Source: CAVWDU01 sp963753815 (lineage in GTDB: Bacteria; Pseudomonadota; Gammaproteobacteria; Pseudomonadales; Halieaceae). From it: a stretch of 64,000 nt of DNA. A program made the position numbers and the translations under genes. Of the stretch, positions 25,686-33,214 are shown piece after piece. Where the stretch lies: assembly GCA_963753815.1 (NCBI GenBank), contig CAVWDU010000003.1, positions 1,984,001 through 2,048,000 of the forward strand. The letters run 5' to 3'. The stretch's first letter is position 1. Each line of letters starts with the position of its first letter. The notes below the pieces were generated by a model. It was not told where the DNA came from. It was given only the letters and a program-made list of their open reading frames with translations, and ran no database searches.

Positions 25686-26571
25686 TTGCAAGACTTTACG
25701 AAACTTGATGAAAAGACTCAATTACTCAAATCTGAAGGCGCGGGTCTTTTTATCAGCAAGCAGATTTTTCGCCTGGGCAGCGGGGAATTGTTTGGCAATC
25801 CCGGCAACATCGAAAGGGAATTACGGAGAGAGAGTTACATGATGTAGCAAGTTTCGGGCAGGCTTTTTGGCGCGGCTTTTCGAATCCAGGAAAACTTAAT
25901 TGGTGGATTGCCGTTGTGTTTGCTCTTGGTTCTGCCTTGTTTGTGGCAGGGTGCGTGTTGGCTCTGTTTCCGGGTTTGGCGAAAAGTGCCGGCCTTGACA
26001 ATACACAGGTCAATGGCGTTTTCTTTTTGGGCTCAATTCCGTTTACAACTGCTGCTTTGCTTCAGTTTTTTCGAGCCACACAAGCAACCCAGTGTATTTA
26101 CCGGGACCATGAAAAGCCGTTCAAGCAAACTCGATCTGGGCGATACCTGACGTCTATCGCGTGGTTAAGTGCCGGGCTACAGTTCATCGGAACATTATTA
26201 TTTAATGTGAATACTTTTGATGGCATGAACAGCGATTTAAATTGGCTGCAATCCGACATAAAAGTTTGGGCTTCTGATTTTATGGGGTCTATGTTGTTCC
26301 TCGCTTCGGCTTACCTCGCCTTTGTCGAAGTAGCTCATGCTTACTGGAAAATCGATCGTACCAGCATTTGCTGGTGGATCGTGTTTATCAATCTCTTAGG
26401 TTGTATTGCTTTTTTTGTAGCATCATTTTTTCGTTTACTCCAAAGGGAGGGGCTTCTACCTTTGAAATAAATGCCGCCTTGCTATTGACATTGATCGGTG
26501 CGCTTTGTTTCTTAGCCGGGTCATTATTGATGTTACCGGAAGCGGGCATGGAAAAAGGGGGAAGCGAATAG
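25686..26571 (+). pseudogene. YrhK-like multi-span membrane protein, two frameshifts
   Basis: Coding is spread over all three frames in sequence. From a possible TTG at 25686 one frame reads to ELFGNPGNIE; the next frame carries TERELHDVASF, four to six hydrophobic segments and LLFNVNTFDGMNSDLNW, a YrhK-domain-like motif; the third carries the last segment AALLLTLIGALCFLAGSLL. Each switch is -1. Adding one A to the AAA run at 25813-25815 and one T to the T6 run at 26426-26431 restores a single 295-residue protein. It is therefore either a recently broken gene or an intact gene with two homopolymer base-call errors. The block is AT-richer than neighbours and interrupts glpD and the FGGY kinase, hinting at insertion. 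Function of YrhK proteins is unknown. Confidence 0.7.
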
Positions 26572-26631
26572 GCCCTTCTTTCTTTGATACCTTAACCCAA
26601 ACGATTAATCAGATGCTCCCTCGGTCGCGAT

Positions 26632-28227
26632 ATGGATAATACTCTAGAAGCCGGTGCTGACAGTGGAGAAAACCAGCCGCTAATCCTCGCCATCGATAGT
26701 GGCACCCAAAGCGTCCGCGCGCTGGTGTTTGACCTGCAGGGCCAGCTGCACGCCAAGAGCAAAGTGGAGTTGCAAGCTTATGTCTCACCGCAACCCGGTT
26801 GGGCTGAGCAGGACGTTGACTATTATTGGCACCATCTGTGCCAGGCGCTGCAGCAATTGTGGCCGATGATTGGCGACGATAAGCGACGCATTGCCGGTAT
26901 AGCCCTGACCACCCAGCGCGCGACCGTGGTCAATCTGGATGCCGATGGCAATGCCCTGCGACCTGCCATCAGCTGGCTTGACCAGCGCCGCTGCAGTAGT
27001 CTCCCGCCCATTGGCTATGGCTGGGATGGTCTGCTCAAGGTTCTGGGTCAGGGGGCCTTGGTGCAGCATTTTCGGAGTCAGGCCGAGAGCAACTGGCTGC
27101 GGCAGTCTCAGCCGGAAATCTGGGGTCAAACTGACAAGTTCCTGCTGTTGTCGGGCTTTCTTCACTATCGTCTGTGTGGTGAATACCGCGATTGCGTTGC
27201 CGCCCAGGTGGGTTATATACCTTTTGATTATCGGCGCCAGCAATGGGCTTCGCGGTGGGACTGGAAGTGGCCCGCCACTGGCATTGCTGTAAAGCAATTA
27301 CCCCAGCTGGTGCCGGCGGCAAGCCAGCTCGGGGTGATCAGTGAGCTGGCGGCGACCCAAACCGGCCTACCTGCGGGACTGCCGATCATTGCCGCTGGCG
27401 CCGACAAGGCCTGTGAGATTCTTGGCTCGGGTTGCCTCAGTCCCGACATCGGCGCGGTGAGTTATGGCACCACTGCTACCATCAACACGACCAGCCAGAA
27501 ATACATTGAGGCGGTAGCTCGCCTGCCCGCCTATCCGTCGTCGGTCCCGGGTTCCTACTGCACTGAGGTACAGGTGTTTCGCGGCTTCTGGATGGTGAAT
27601 TGGTTCAAGCAGCAGTTTGGCCTGCCGGAGCTATTGCAATCGGGCCGCGATGGCACCCCGCCGGAATGGTTGTTTGACCAACTGATTGCTGATATTCCGC
27701 CGGGTGCAATGGGACTCATGTTGCAGCCCTACTGGACACCGGGGGTCAAGTTCCCCGGGCCCGAGGCCAAGGGCGCCATTATCGGCTTCGGCGATATCCA
27801 TACCCGGGGACATATCTACCGGGCGATACTTGAAGGGCTTGCCTATTCCCTGCGGGAAGGGGCCGAGTTGATTGAGAAGCGCACCGGACAGGCCATCAAA
27901 GTGCTGCGAGTATCTGGCGGTGGCTCGCAAAGTGATGCCATGTTGCAGATTACCGCCGACGTGTTCGGCCTGCGCGCCGAGCGACCCCACACCTACGAAA
28001 CGTCTGGACTTGGGGCGGCGATCGATGCCGCTGTCGGATTGGGTTTCTATCCGGATTTTTCCTCGGCCGTGGGACAAATGGTTCACCGGGGCGACGCCTT
28101 TGAACCCAACCCTGAGTCGCACCGGCTGTACCAGCAATTGTATCGGCAGGTTTATCAAAAGATGTATCCGCGCCTGTCACCGTTGTACCGGGTGATCAGG
28201 GATATTACCGGATATCCAGCCACCTGA
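26632..28227 (+). CDS. FGGY-family carbohydrate kinase
   Basis: A 531-residue ATP-dependent sugar/polyol kinase. The phosphate-1 loop ILAIDSGTQSVRALVFD opens the protein, AEQDVDYYWHHL is the FGGY_1 signature region, and LRVSGGGSQSDAMLQITADVFG near 424-445 is the adenosine/phosphate-2 motif of the FGGY_C domain. Its position with glpD and the AGPS-like gene suggests a three-carbon or polyol substrate such as glycerol or dihydroxyacetone, but it is not close enough to canonical GlpK to name it so. No regulator is adjacent. Confidence 0.88.
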   Translation: MDNTLEAGADSGENQPLILAIDSGTQSVRALVFDLQGQLHAKSKVELQAYVSPQPGWAEQDVDYYWHHLCQALQQLWPMIGDDKRRIAGIALTTQRATVVNLDADGNALRPAISWLDQRRCSSLPPIGYGWDGLLKVLGQGALVQHFRSQAESNWLRQSQPEIWGQTDKFLLLSGFLHYRLCGEYRDCVAAQVGYIPFDYRRQQWASRWDWKWPATGIAVKQLPQLVPAASQLGVISELAATQTGLPAGLPIIAAGADKACEILGSGCLSPDIGAVSYGTTATINTTSQKYIEAVARLPAYPSSVPGSYCTEVQVFRGFWMVNWFKQQFGLPELLQSGRDGTPPEWLFDQLIADIPPGAMGLMLQPYWTPGVKFPGPEAKGAIIGFGDIHTRGHIYRAILEGLAYSLREGAELIEKRTGQAIKVLRVSGGGSQSDAMLQITADVFGLRAERPHTYETSGLGAAIDAAVGLGFYPDFSSAVGQMVHRGDAFEPNPESHRLYQQLYRQVYQKMYPRLSPLYRVIRDITGYPAT

Positions 28228-28699
28228 GCCCAGTTGCGAAGAGGCTTGCCGCCGTCCTGTCATTGACAAAAACAGGCTGTGGCACAGCCCCCAGCATTCC
28301 CTCGCAGTGGCCCTGTTGCTAGACACAATGATTTGACCTGCCCTACCTCAACGGTCGTGGCTTACCATGGGAGTTGAGACAACAACCGTGGCATAGCCAC
28401 ATTGGGGAGGGCGGGCATGCAACAGCCCAACGCAAGATCCTTCATTCTTGAAAACCCCAGCGCACTCGGCACCGGTTGATGACAGCAACAAGAGGGTAAT
28501 CAGGACGCGGCCTATATCGGGATGGATGAAGGATACGAACACCTATGCCGTCGCGCTTCCCGGCCGGGCAAGCGGCGTCTAGCGGGCGCTAGAGAGCCGT
28601 GAAGTTATCTGAGCTGGTTATTCGAAAAACTACCTGGTGCGGATATGATCCATGTTGAAGCTCTCATGCCATGGAATATGCCCACCTGGCACCGGGGGT
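28228..28699. other. Non-coding or decayed region before the IS remnant
   Basis: About 470 bases with only short, unconvincing frames. It contains two inverted words, CAACCGTGGCATAGCCAC and AACGGTCGTGGCTTACCATG, loosely related. It may be the 5' part of the decayed insertion sequence, but I cannot identify its end. Confidence 0.35.
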
Positions 28700-29093
28700 A
28701 CTTCATCTGATGCTTACACAGCTGCAGCCATTCACGAGATTCTGTTGCAGCAGTTTATCAACGCCCATGAACGCCCACCCAAACGACAGATCCTGGTTTT
28801 TGACGCCACGGATACGCCGCTGCATGGAGAGCAGGAAGACCGCTTCTTCGGTGGCTACCATGATCACTATTGCTTCCTGTTACTGGTGCCAAAGCCCATC
28901 GTCAGCATTGGCCCAAAATCCAGATCATATTCCGGGGAGACAGCGGCTTTTTGCCTCAATTCAGTATGGAGCTCGAAGCTGGGACAAACCCCGTCGGGTT
29001 ATCGTCAAAGCTGAGCACAGTTCTCACGGCCCCAATCCCCGATTCGTGGTGACCAATGTGCCGCAGACAGGCAAGTACCTGCAGGGCGTTTAA
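28700..29093 (+). pseudogene. IS1380-family transposase remnant
   Basis: Three neighbouring plus-strand frames contain consecutive pieces of an IS1380-type DDE transposase. One has PKRQILVFDATDTPLHGEQEDRFFGG followed by YHDHYCFL (the first Asp and the HGxQ motif). The second has IQIIFRGDSGF (second catalytic Asp). The third has RRVIVKAEHSSHGPNPRFVVTN. The order matches the family, but frameshifts and missing segments leave nothing functional, and the N- and C-terminal parts are absent. This is the only identifiable transposase in the window. Confidence 0.85.
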
Positions 29094-29206
29094 CGGGGCA
29101 GCAGTGACATTACATATTTATTTCATTAGAGATATCTAATATTATAGAGAAATCAGGCAGTCGTATTGAGTTTCACCAGATAAGGTCTGGCAGGGAGGTG
29201 TTGCAT

Positions 29207-29650
29207 ATGGGAGATGCTGGGCAAGCCAGGGGGCTTGATGATTTTAGCCGGCGCTATCTATACCTGCTTGGCGCTGTAGCGGTCATCGGCCTGGTGGGGT
29301 GGCTGGTGAGCCTGGATTTTCGTGCGGCACAGCTCAATGACCTGCTGGAAGCCGATGCGGAACTGGCTGCTTATCCCTACCAGTTCCGGGTGCTGACGCT
29401 GGAGAATGGGGTCGCGCGTATGTCCAGCCCCCGCTCGGCACAGATGTCCGCGCTACAGGGTTTGCGCGTGATGTACCCCGAATTAAAAAATCTTGGCGCA
29501 GACTCGCCGCGCCTGATGGAGGCGCAGGAACGATTGGCGCAGGTCCAGTTCCGCGCTGCGGCGCTGGTCAGGGAGCAGGAAGACGTGGACAGGGTGGACT
29601 GGGTGCTGGATGAGCGCTGGCTGGCCAGCCACGGAATTTATGTACAGTAA
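29207..29650 (+). CDS. Single-span membrane protein of unknown function
   Basis: A 147-residue protein with one membrane segment at about residues 18-36 (YLYLLGAVAVIGLVGWLV) and a soluble, mainly helical C-terminal domain presumably in the periplasm. A GGGAGG ribosome-binding site lies 8 bases before the ATG at 29207, favouring it over the GTG at 29198. It immediately precedes the cytochrome-c peroxidase gene (15 bases), so it may help assemble or deliver electrons to that enzyme, but I know no established family. Confidence 0.75.
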   Translation: MGDAGQARGLDDFSRRYLYLLGAVAVIGLVGWLVSLDFRAAQLNDLLEADAELAAYPYQFRVLTLENGVARMSSPRSAQMSALQGLRVMYPELKNLGADSPRLMEAQERLAQVQFRAAALVREQEDVDRVDWVLDERWLASHGIYVQ

Positions 29651-29665
29651 GGAGTCGAGCACAAT

Positions 29666-30652
29666 ACGTCTGTAAAACGTATTTGTCTGGCACTGGCAGC
29701 AGGCGCTTTCGCTGTCACAGCTTTCGCCGCCGAGCCGGTGCAGCGGATCGCCCCGGCCAAGAATGTCAATATGGCGGAAGTGGAATTGGGCAAGAAGCTC
29801 TATTTCGACCCGCGCTTGTCGAGGTCGGGATTTATATCCTGTAACTCCTGCCACAACCTGAGTATGGGCGGCAGCGACAACTTGAAAACCTCTATCGGTC
29901 ATAACTGGCAGGAGGGACCGATCAACTCGCCTACGGTGCTCAATTCAAGCATGAACGTGGCGCAGTTCTGGGACGGCCGCGCGGCGGACCTGAAGGAGCA
30001 GGCGGGCGGCCCCATCGCCAACCCCAGGGAAATGGCCTTCAGCCACACCCTTGCCATCGGTGTGCTGGGCACCATTCCCCAGTATGGGCGCGAGTTCAAG
30101 CTGGTGTTCGGCACCGACGAGATTACCATCGACCATGTCACCCAGGCCATTGCGGCGTTCGAGAAAACCCTGGTGACACCTAACTCGCGTTTCGACCAGT
30201 GGCTGCTGGGCGACAAGTCGGCTATCAATGCAGATGAACTCGCGGGCTACGAGCTGTTCAAGAGCAGCGGCTGCGTCGCCTGCCACAACGGTGCCGCCCT
30301 CGGTGGCACGACGTTCCAGCGCATGGGCGTGGTGGAGCCATACCAGACCGATAACCCCGCCGCGGGCCGTTACGCGGTAACCGGCAAGGATGTGGACCGC
30401 TTTAGTTTCAAGGTGCCCACCCTGCGCAATGTGGAATTCACTTATCCGTACTTCCATGACGGCGCGGTGGATACATTGGCCGAGGCAGTGGATATCATGG
30501 GGCGCCTGCAGTTGGGTAAAACGTACACGGCGGAAGAAAACGCGCAGATTGTCGCGTTCCTGAAGACCCTGGCCGGTGACCAGCCGCAATTCGCCCTGCC
30601 GATACTGCCGCCTTCCGCCGATGCTAAGCCGAGGCCGGTTCCCATCGAGTAA
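29666..30652 (+). CDS. Dihaem cytochrome-c peroxidase (apparent ACG start)
   Basis: A periplasmic bacterial dihaem cytochrome-c peroxidase (MauG/CcpA family), reducing H2O2 with electrons from a small cytochrome. Two haem motifs are present: CNSCH at about 59-63 and CVACH at about 203-207. The conserved EVELGKKLYFDPRLS and FFDGRA-like QFWDGRAADL segments also fit. No ATG, GTG or TTG precedes the signal peptide in frame; ACG at 29666, nine bases after an AAGGAG site, would start SVKRICLALAAGAFAVTAFAAEP, an excellent Sec signal. The first GTG in the frame (29738) would delete that signal. So it uses ACG, or the ATG has mutated. Length from ACG is 328 residues, usual for the family. Confidence 0.85.
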   Translation, partial: TSVKRICLALAAGAFAVTAFAAEPVQRIAPAKNVNMAEVELGKKLYFDPRLSRSGFISCNSCHNLSMGGSDNLKTSIGHNWQEGPINSPTVLNSSMNVAQFWDGRAADLKEQAGGPIANPREMAFSHTLAIGVLGTIPQYGREFKLVFGTDEITIDHVTQAIAAFEKTLVTPNSRFDQWLLGDKSAINADELAGYELFKSSGCVACHNGAALGGTTFQRMGVVEPYQTDNPAAGRYAVTGKDVDRFSFKVPTLRNVEFTYPYFHDGAVDTLAEAVDIMGRLQLGKTYTAEENAQIVAFLKTLAGDQPQFALPILPPSADAKPRPVPIE

Positions 30653-30663
30653 GACCCTCAGGT

Positions 30664-30692
30664 CGCGCCCCCGCAATGGCGAGGGCGCGTTT
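30664..30692 (+). terminator. Terminator-like hairpin after the peroxidase gene
   Basis: CGCGCCC (30664-30670) pairs with GGGCGCG (30683-30689) and is followed by TTT only. Likely ends the peroxidase transcript, though the T tract is weak. Confidence 0.55.
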
Positions 30693-30697
30693 ACCCT

Positions 30698-30844
30698 TTA
30701 TCGGGAGGCGACGTCCCGGTCCACATCAGCTTCCCGGTCGGTGGCATTCGCGTCGTCTCCGCCGGACATGGTCAGCGGGTAGTGTTCCCGGAACGCCGCC
30801 ATCACTTCCTCGAAAGGCAGGTCCGTGTACTCCGCCGCGGTCAT
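30698..30844 (-). CDS. Small hypothetical protein (48 aa)
   Basis: ATG at 30844 opens a 48-residue acidic protein beginning MTAAEYTDLPFEEVMAAF and ending in TAA. It starts six bases after the stop of the decayed frame described next, on the same strand. Codon use looks protein-like (GC-rich third positions) but there is no known domain. Low-confidence call. Confidence 0.4.
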   Translation of the reverse strand: MTAAEYTDLPFEEVMAAFREHYPLTMSGGDDANATDREADVDRDVASR

Positions 30845-30848
30845 TCAA

Positions 30849-31055
30849 TTATTGCATTTGACGGTTACCTGCGCGGTCTAGCTCGTGATACAGGCTGTCC
30901 TCCCTGACATTGAATTCCAGCGGGCGCCGGCCAGGCTTGTCATACAGTTCGATGATGAAGGCGGGGCTCGCCTTGCGCCTGAACGCCGCCTAACCGATGT
31001 TGAGTGCTGCCCCGGCACGTTGAGCAACAATGGGGGTTGCGGCAGTTGTGTCTGA
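30849..31055 (-). pseudogene. Decayed small ORF with in-frame TAG
   Basis: On the minus strand a frame reads TAATPIVAQRAGAALNIG, then a TAG stop, then AAFRRKASPAFIIELYDKP and RRPLEFNVREDSLYHEL before TAA. The residues on either side of the stop look continuous, as if a Gln codon had become TAG. No canonical start is clear. It is followed by the 48-residue ORF. It could be a broken two-gene operon. No family recognised. Confidence 0.4.
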
Positions 31056-31187
31056 AAAACGCGAAGACAGCTCACATTGCCCGTATCTTGACCACAAAAT
31101 CGATAGCGCACTATCGGATCGAAAATCTCCGCGGAAACACCTTTAAATCTGACGACTTATGAAATATTCGGTCTAGCGAAGCACAGT

Positions 31188-31835
31188 CTATTTGATACGC
31201 TGAATAAATTTACCCACGATGATCGCGGTAACAATGCCCATGTACATTTGCCCAATAACGCCGCTGGAGTAGGTCAGCATTTTTGCCATGGGTGTCTGGG
31301 GAGTGATATCGCCAAAACCAATGGTGGTAAAAGATATCATGGTGAAATACAGGATATTGGAGTAATCCATTTGGTTTGCTGGAAGATTGAAGGCGTCTGG
31401 GTTAAATTCCAATATAAGCGCAAAAGCAAACGAGATCATGATGCCAATCATCAGGTAGGCCGCTACGCAACCCAGAATTACGTTAAGGTCTACATCGTTG
31501 CTCGCAATCAAGAATTGAACCACACCCTTAATGATATAAACAAAATATATAACCATTAAAAGCAGCGAAATAACCTTGATCACATCCGAGCCAAAAAAGC
31601 TGCCTGCCCATCGCGACAGAATCAACATGGCAGCCAATGCCAAGACGAATCTATGCAGCTTATTGTCGCTGGATAGCGTGTACGCTAAAACCATGATTAC
31701 CAGGCTGATGAGAACGTTGACCAGTAATGCTTCCTCCTTATAATCAAAAACATGGATACACGCCATAAACATGATCAGCGCAAGAAACAGAAAAGGAAAT
31801 TTTTTGGGAGAAAGGCTTTCGGTTGAATCTAACAT
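31188..31835 (-). CDS. Two-pore-domain-type potassium channel protein
   Basis: A 215-residue inner-membrane protein. The selectivity filter is in SFTTIGFGDITPQTP (about residues 170-184), flanked by a pore helix and a final membrane segment, giving the ion_trans_2 (KcsA-like) pore module. Four hydrophobic segments precede it (about 13-30, 36-52, 65-80, 90-110), so it resembles a short voltage-channel-like K+ channel rather than a simple two-span KcsA. No RCK or cyclic-nucleotide domain is present. It stands alone. Confidence 0.88.
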   Translation of the reverse strand: MLDSTESLSPKKFPFLFLALIMFMACIHVFDYKEEALLVNVLISLVIMVLAYTLSSDNKLHRFVLALAAMLILSRWAGSFFGSDVIKVISLLLMVIYFVYIIKGVVQFLIASNDVDLNVILGCVAAYLMIGIMISFAFALILEFNPDAFNLPANQMDYSNILYFTMISFTTIGFGDITPQTPMAKMLTYSSGVIGQMYMGIVTAIIVGKFIQRIK

Positions 31836-31990
31836 GCCAGGACTCTCGTTAGGGCAAACTTACAAGTCAATCACGGAAGTGTTTGCGCTGTTCTCAAAAA
31901 AACATTCCGCCGTGATCTGATCATCAAACCTGAACACCAACAATTCGATCTGCGAAGCATCAGGACGTGGTATTGGTTGCGGTTAAAAGC
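31836..31990. other. Intergenic, no feature seen
   Basis: Separates the potassium channel start and the alcohol dehydrogenase stop, both on the minus strand. It must hold the channel's promoter. No terminator hairpin is clear. Confidence 0.3.
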
Positions 31991-33163
31991 TTACAGCTTG
32001 TCGAGCGCGCCACACTGGGCTGCACGAAACAGCTGTTCGAGATCCGCTGCATCCAGTGGCCTGGCATTGGTGGGGGTGCAGGAGTCAGCAAGCGCCATGC
32101 GGCCGATCTCCTCCGCGCGCTGGTCATCGATACCAATCTGGTCAAGGCTATGGGGTATACCCAGCCGTTGGCGTAGATCCAGCAGAAAATTGATCATACT
32201 TTCGGTGCCGGGGTCAGCGATCGCCAGCACCTGGCATAAATGGGCCATTCTCTGATTGATAGCTGCAGCATTTTGGCGCATTCCGTAGGGTAGCAATATC
32301 GCATTGGCGAGACCGTGCTGGACGTTGTACAACGCGCCGAGTTGATGGCTGACGGAATGAATCGAGCCCAGCCCTTTTTGGAACGCGGTTGCTCCCATTG
32401 ATGCGGCAACCAGCATTTGGCCTCTTGCTTCAAGGTTGCCGCCGTCGGCATAGGCAATCGGCAGATAGTGGGCGATCATGCGAATCGCCTCGATGGCAAT
32501 GCCGTCGGCCATCGGGTGAAATCCCGGCGCACAGTAGGCCTCAAGCGCATGTACCAGGGCATCGACGCCGGTCCAGGCGGTGATATTGGAAGGCAGACCG
32601 AGGCAGAGTTCAGGATCTGAAATAATAATGCCCGGCAGCATTCGCGGATGAAAGATGATTTTTTTAGTCTGTGCCTGTTGGTCGAGGATAACCGCCGCTC
32701 GACCCACTTCGGAGCCGGTGCCCGCGGTGGTAGGTATGGCGACAATCGGGGCTATTGCACGGCTGTCTGCACGCTGCCAGTTGTCGCCACTGTCCTCGAA
32801 ATCCCACAGCGGGCGGGATTGGCCTGCGACCAGGGCGATAGTCTTGGCGGCATCGATCGCTGAACCACCGCCAAATGCAATAACGCCGTCACTGTGTTGC
32901 TGGCGATAGCACTGGATTCCGGCTGTTACATTGGTATCCGTAGGGTTGCCCTGAACGTCGCTGAACAGGGTGAAGTCAATCGGGGCAGCATGCAGCTTTT
33001 CGCAGACTATGTTGGTGATATCCAGTTTGACCAGGGCCTCGTCGGTCACCAGCAAGGGGCGCTTGATCCCCAATTGCTGGCAGGCGGACGCCACTTCCCC
33101 AATGCGACCATTGCCGAACCAGATAGTGGTAGGGTAGTTCCAGTTGGATGATGGCAGTGACAT
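31991..33163 (-). CDS. Iron-containing alcohol dehydrogenase
   Basis: A 390-residue group-III alcohol dehydrogenase (Fe-ADH family), NAD(P)-dependent. The nucleotide-binding GGGSAIDAAKTIAL (about residue 95-108), the TTAGTGSEV loop, the TGVDALVHALEAY signature and the C-terminal HSVSHQLGALYNVQHGLANA metal ligands are all present. Substrates of this group range over 1,3-propanediol, lactaldehyde and 4-hydroxybutyrate; none can be chosen here. The start at 33163 fits homologues. It is 51 bases downstream of the glutamine-synthetase-like gene, so probably in the same operon. Confidence 0.9.
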   Translation of the reverse strand: MSLPSSNWNYPTTIWFGNGRIGEVASACQQLGIKRPLLVTDEALVKLDITNIVCEKLHAAPIDFTLFSDVQGNPTDTNVTAGIQCYRQQHSDGVIAFGGGSAIDAAKTIALVAGQSRPLWDFEDSGDNWQRADSRAIAPIVAIPTTAGTGSEVGRAAVILDQQAQTKKIIFHPRMLPGIIISDPELCLGLPSNITAWTGVDALVHALEAYCAPGFHPMADGIAIEAIRMIAHYLPIAYADGGNLEARGQMLVAASMGATAFQKGLGSIHSVSHQLGALYNVQHGLANAILLPYGMRQNAAAINQRMAHLCQVLAIADPGTESMINFLLDLRQRLGIPHSLDQIGIDDQRAEEIGRMALADSCTPTNARPLDAADLEQLFRAAQCGALDKL

Positions 33164-33214
33164 GATTATTGTCTTCCGTATATGACAGCGAGTGACAGCG
33201 CGAGAGCGACGCAA

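Noticed and set aside
26426..26431. Programmed -1 frameshift as the sole explanation for the YrhK-like gene
   Set aside because: A second -1 break in the same gene and a third in another gene make sequencing under-calling or decay more likely; no clear stimulatory stem-loop seen.
28348..28542. A 64-codon minus-strand frame before the IS remnant
   Set aside because: Low-quality composition without a family; probably noise in a decayed region.
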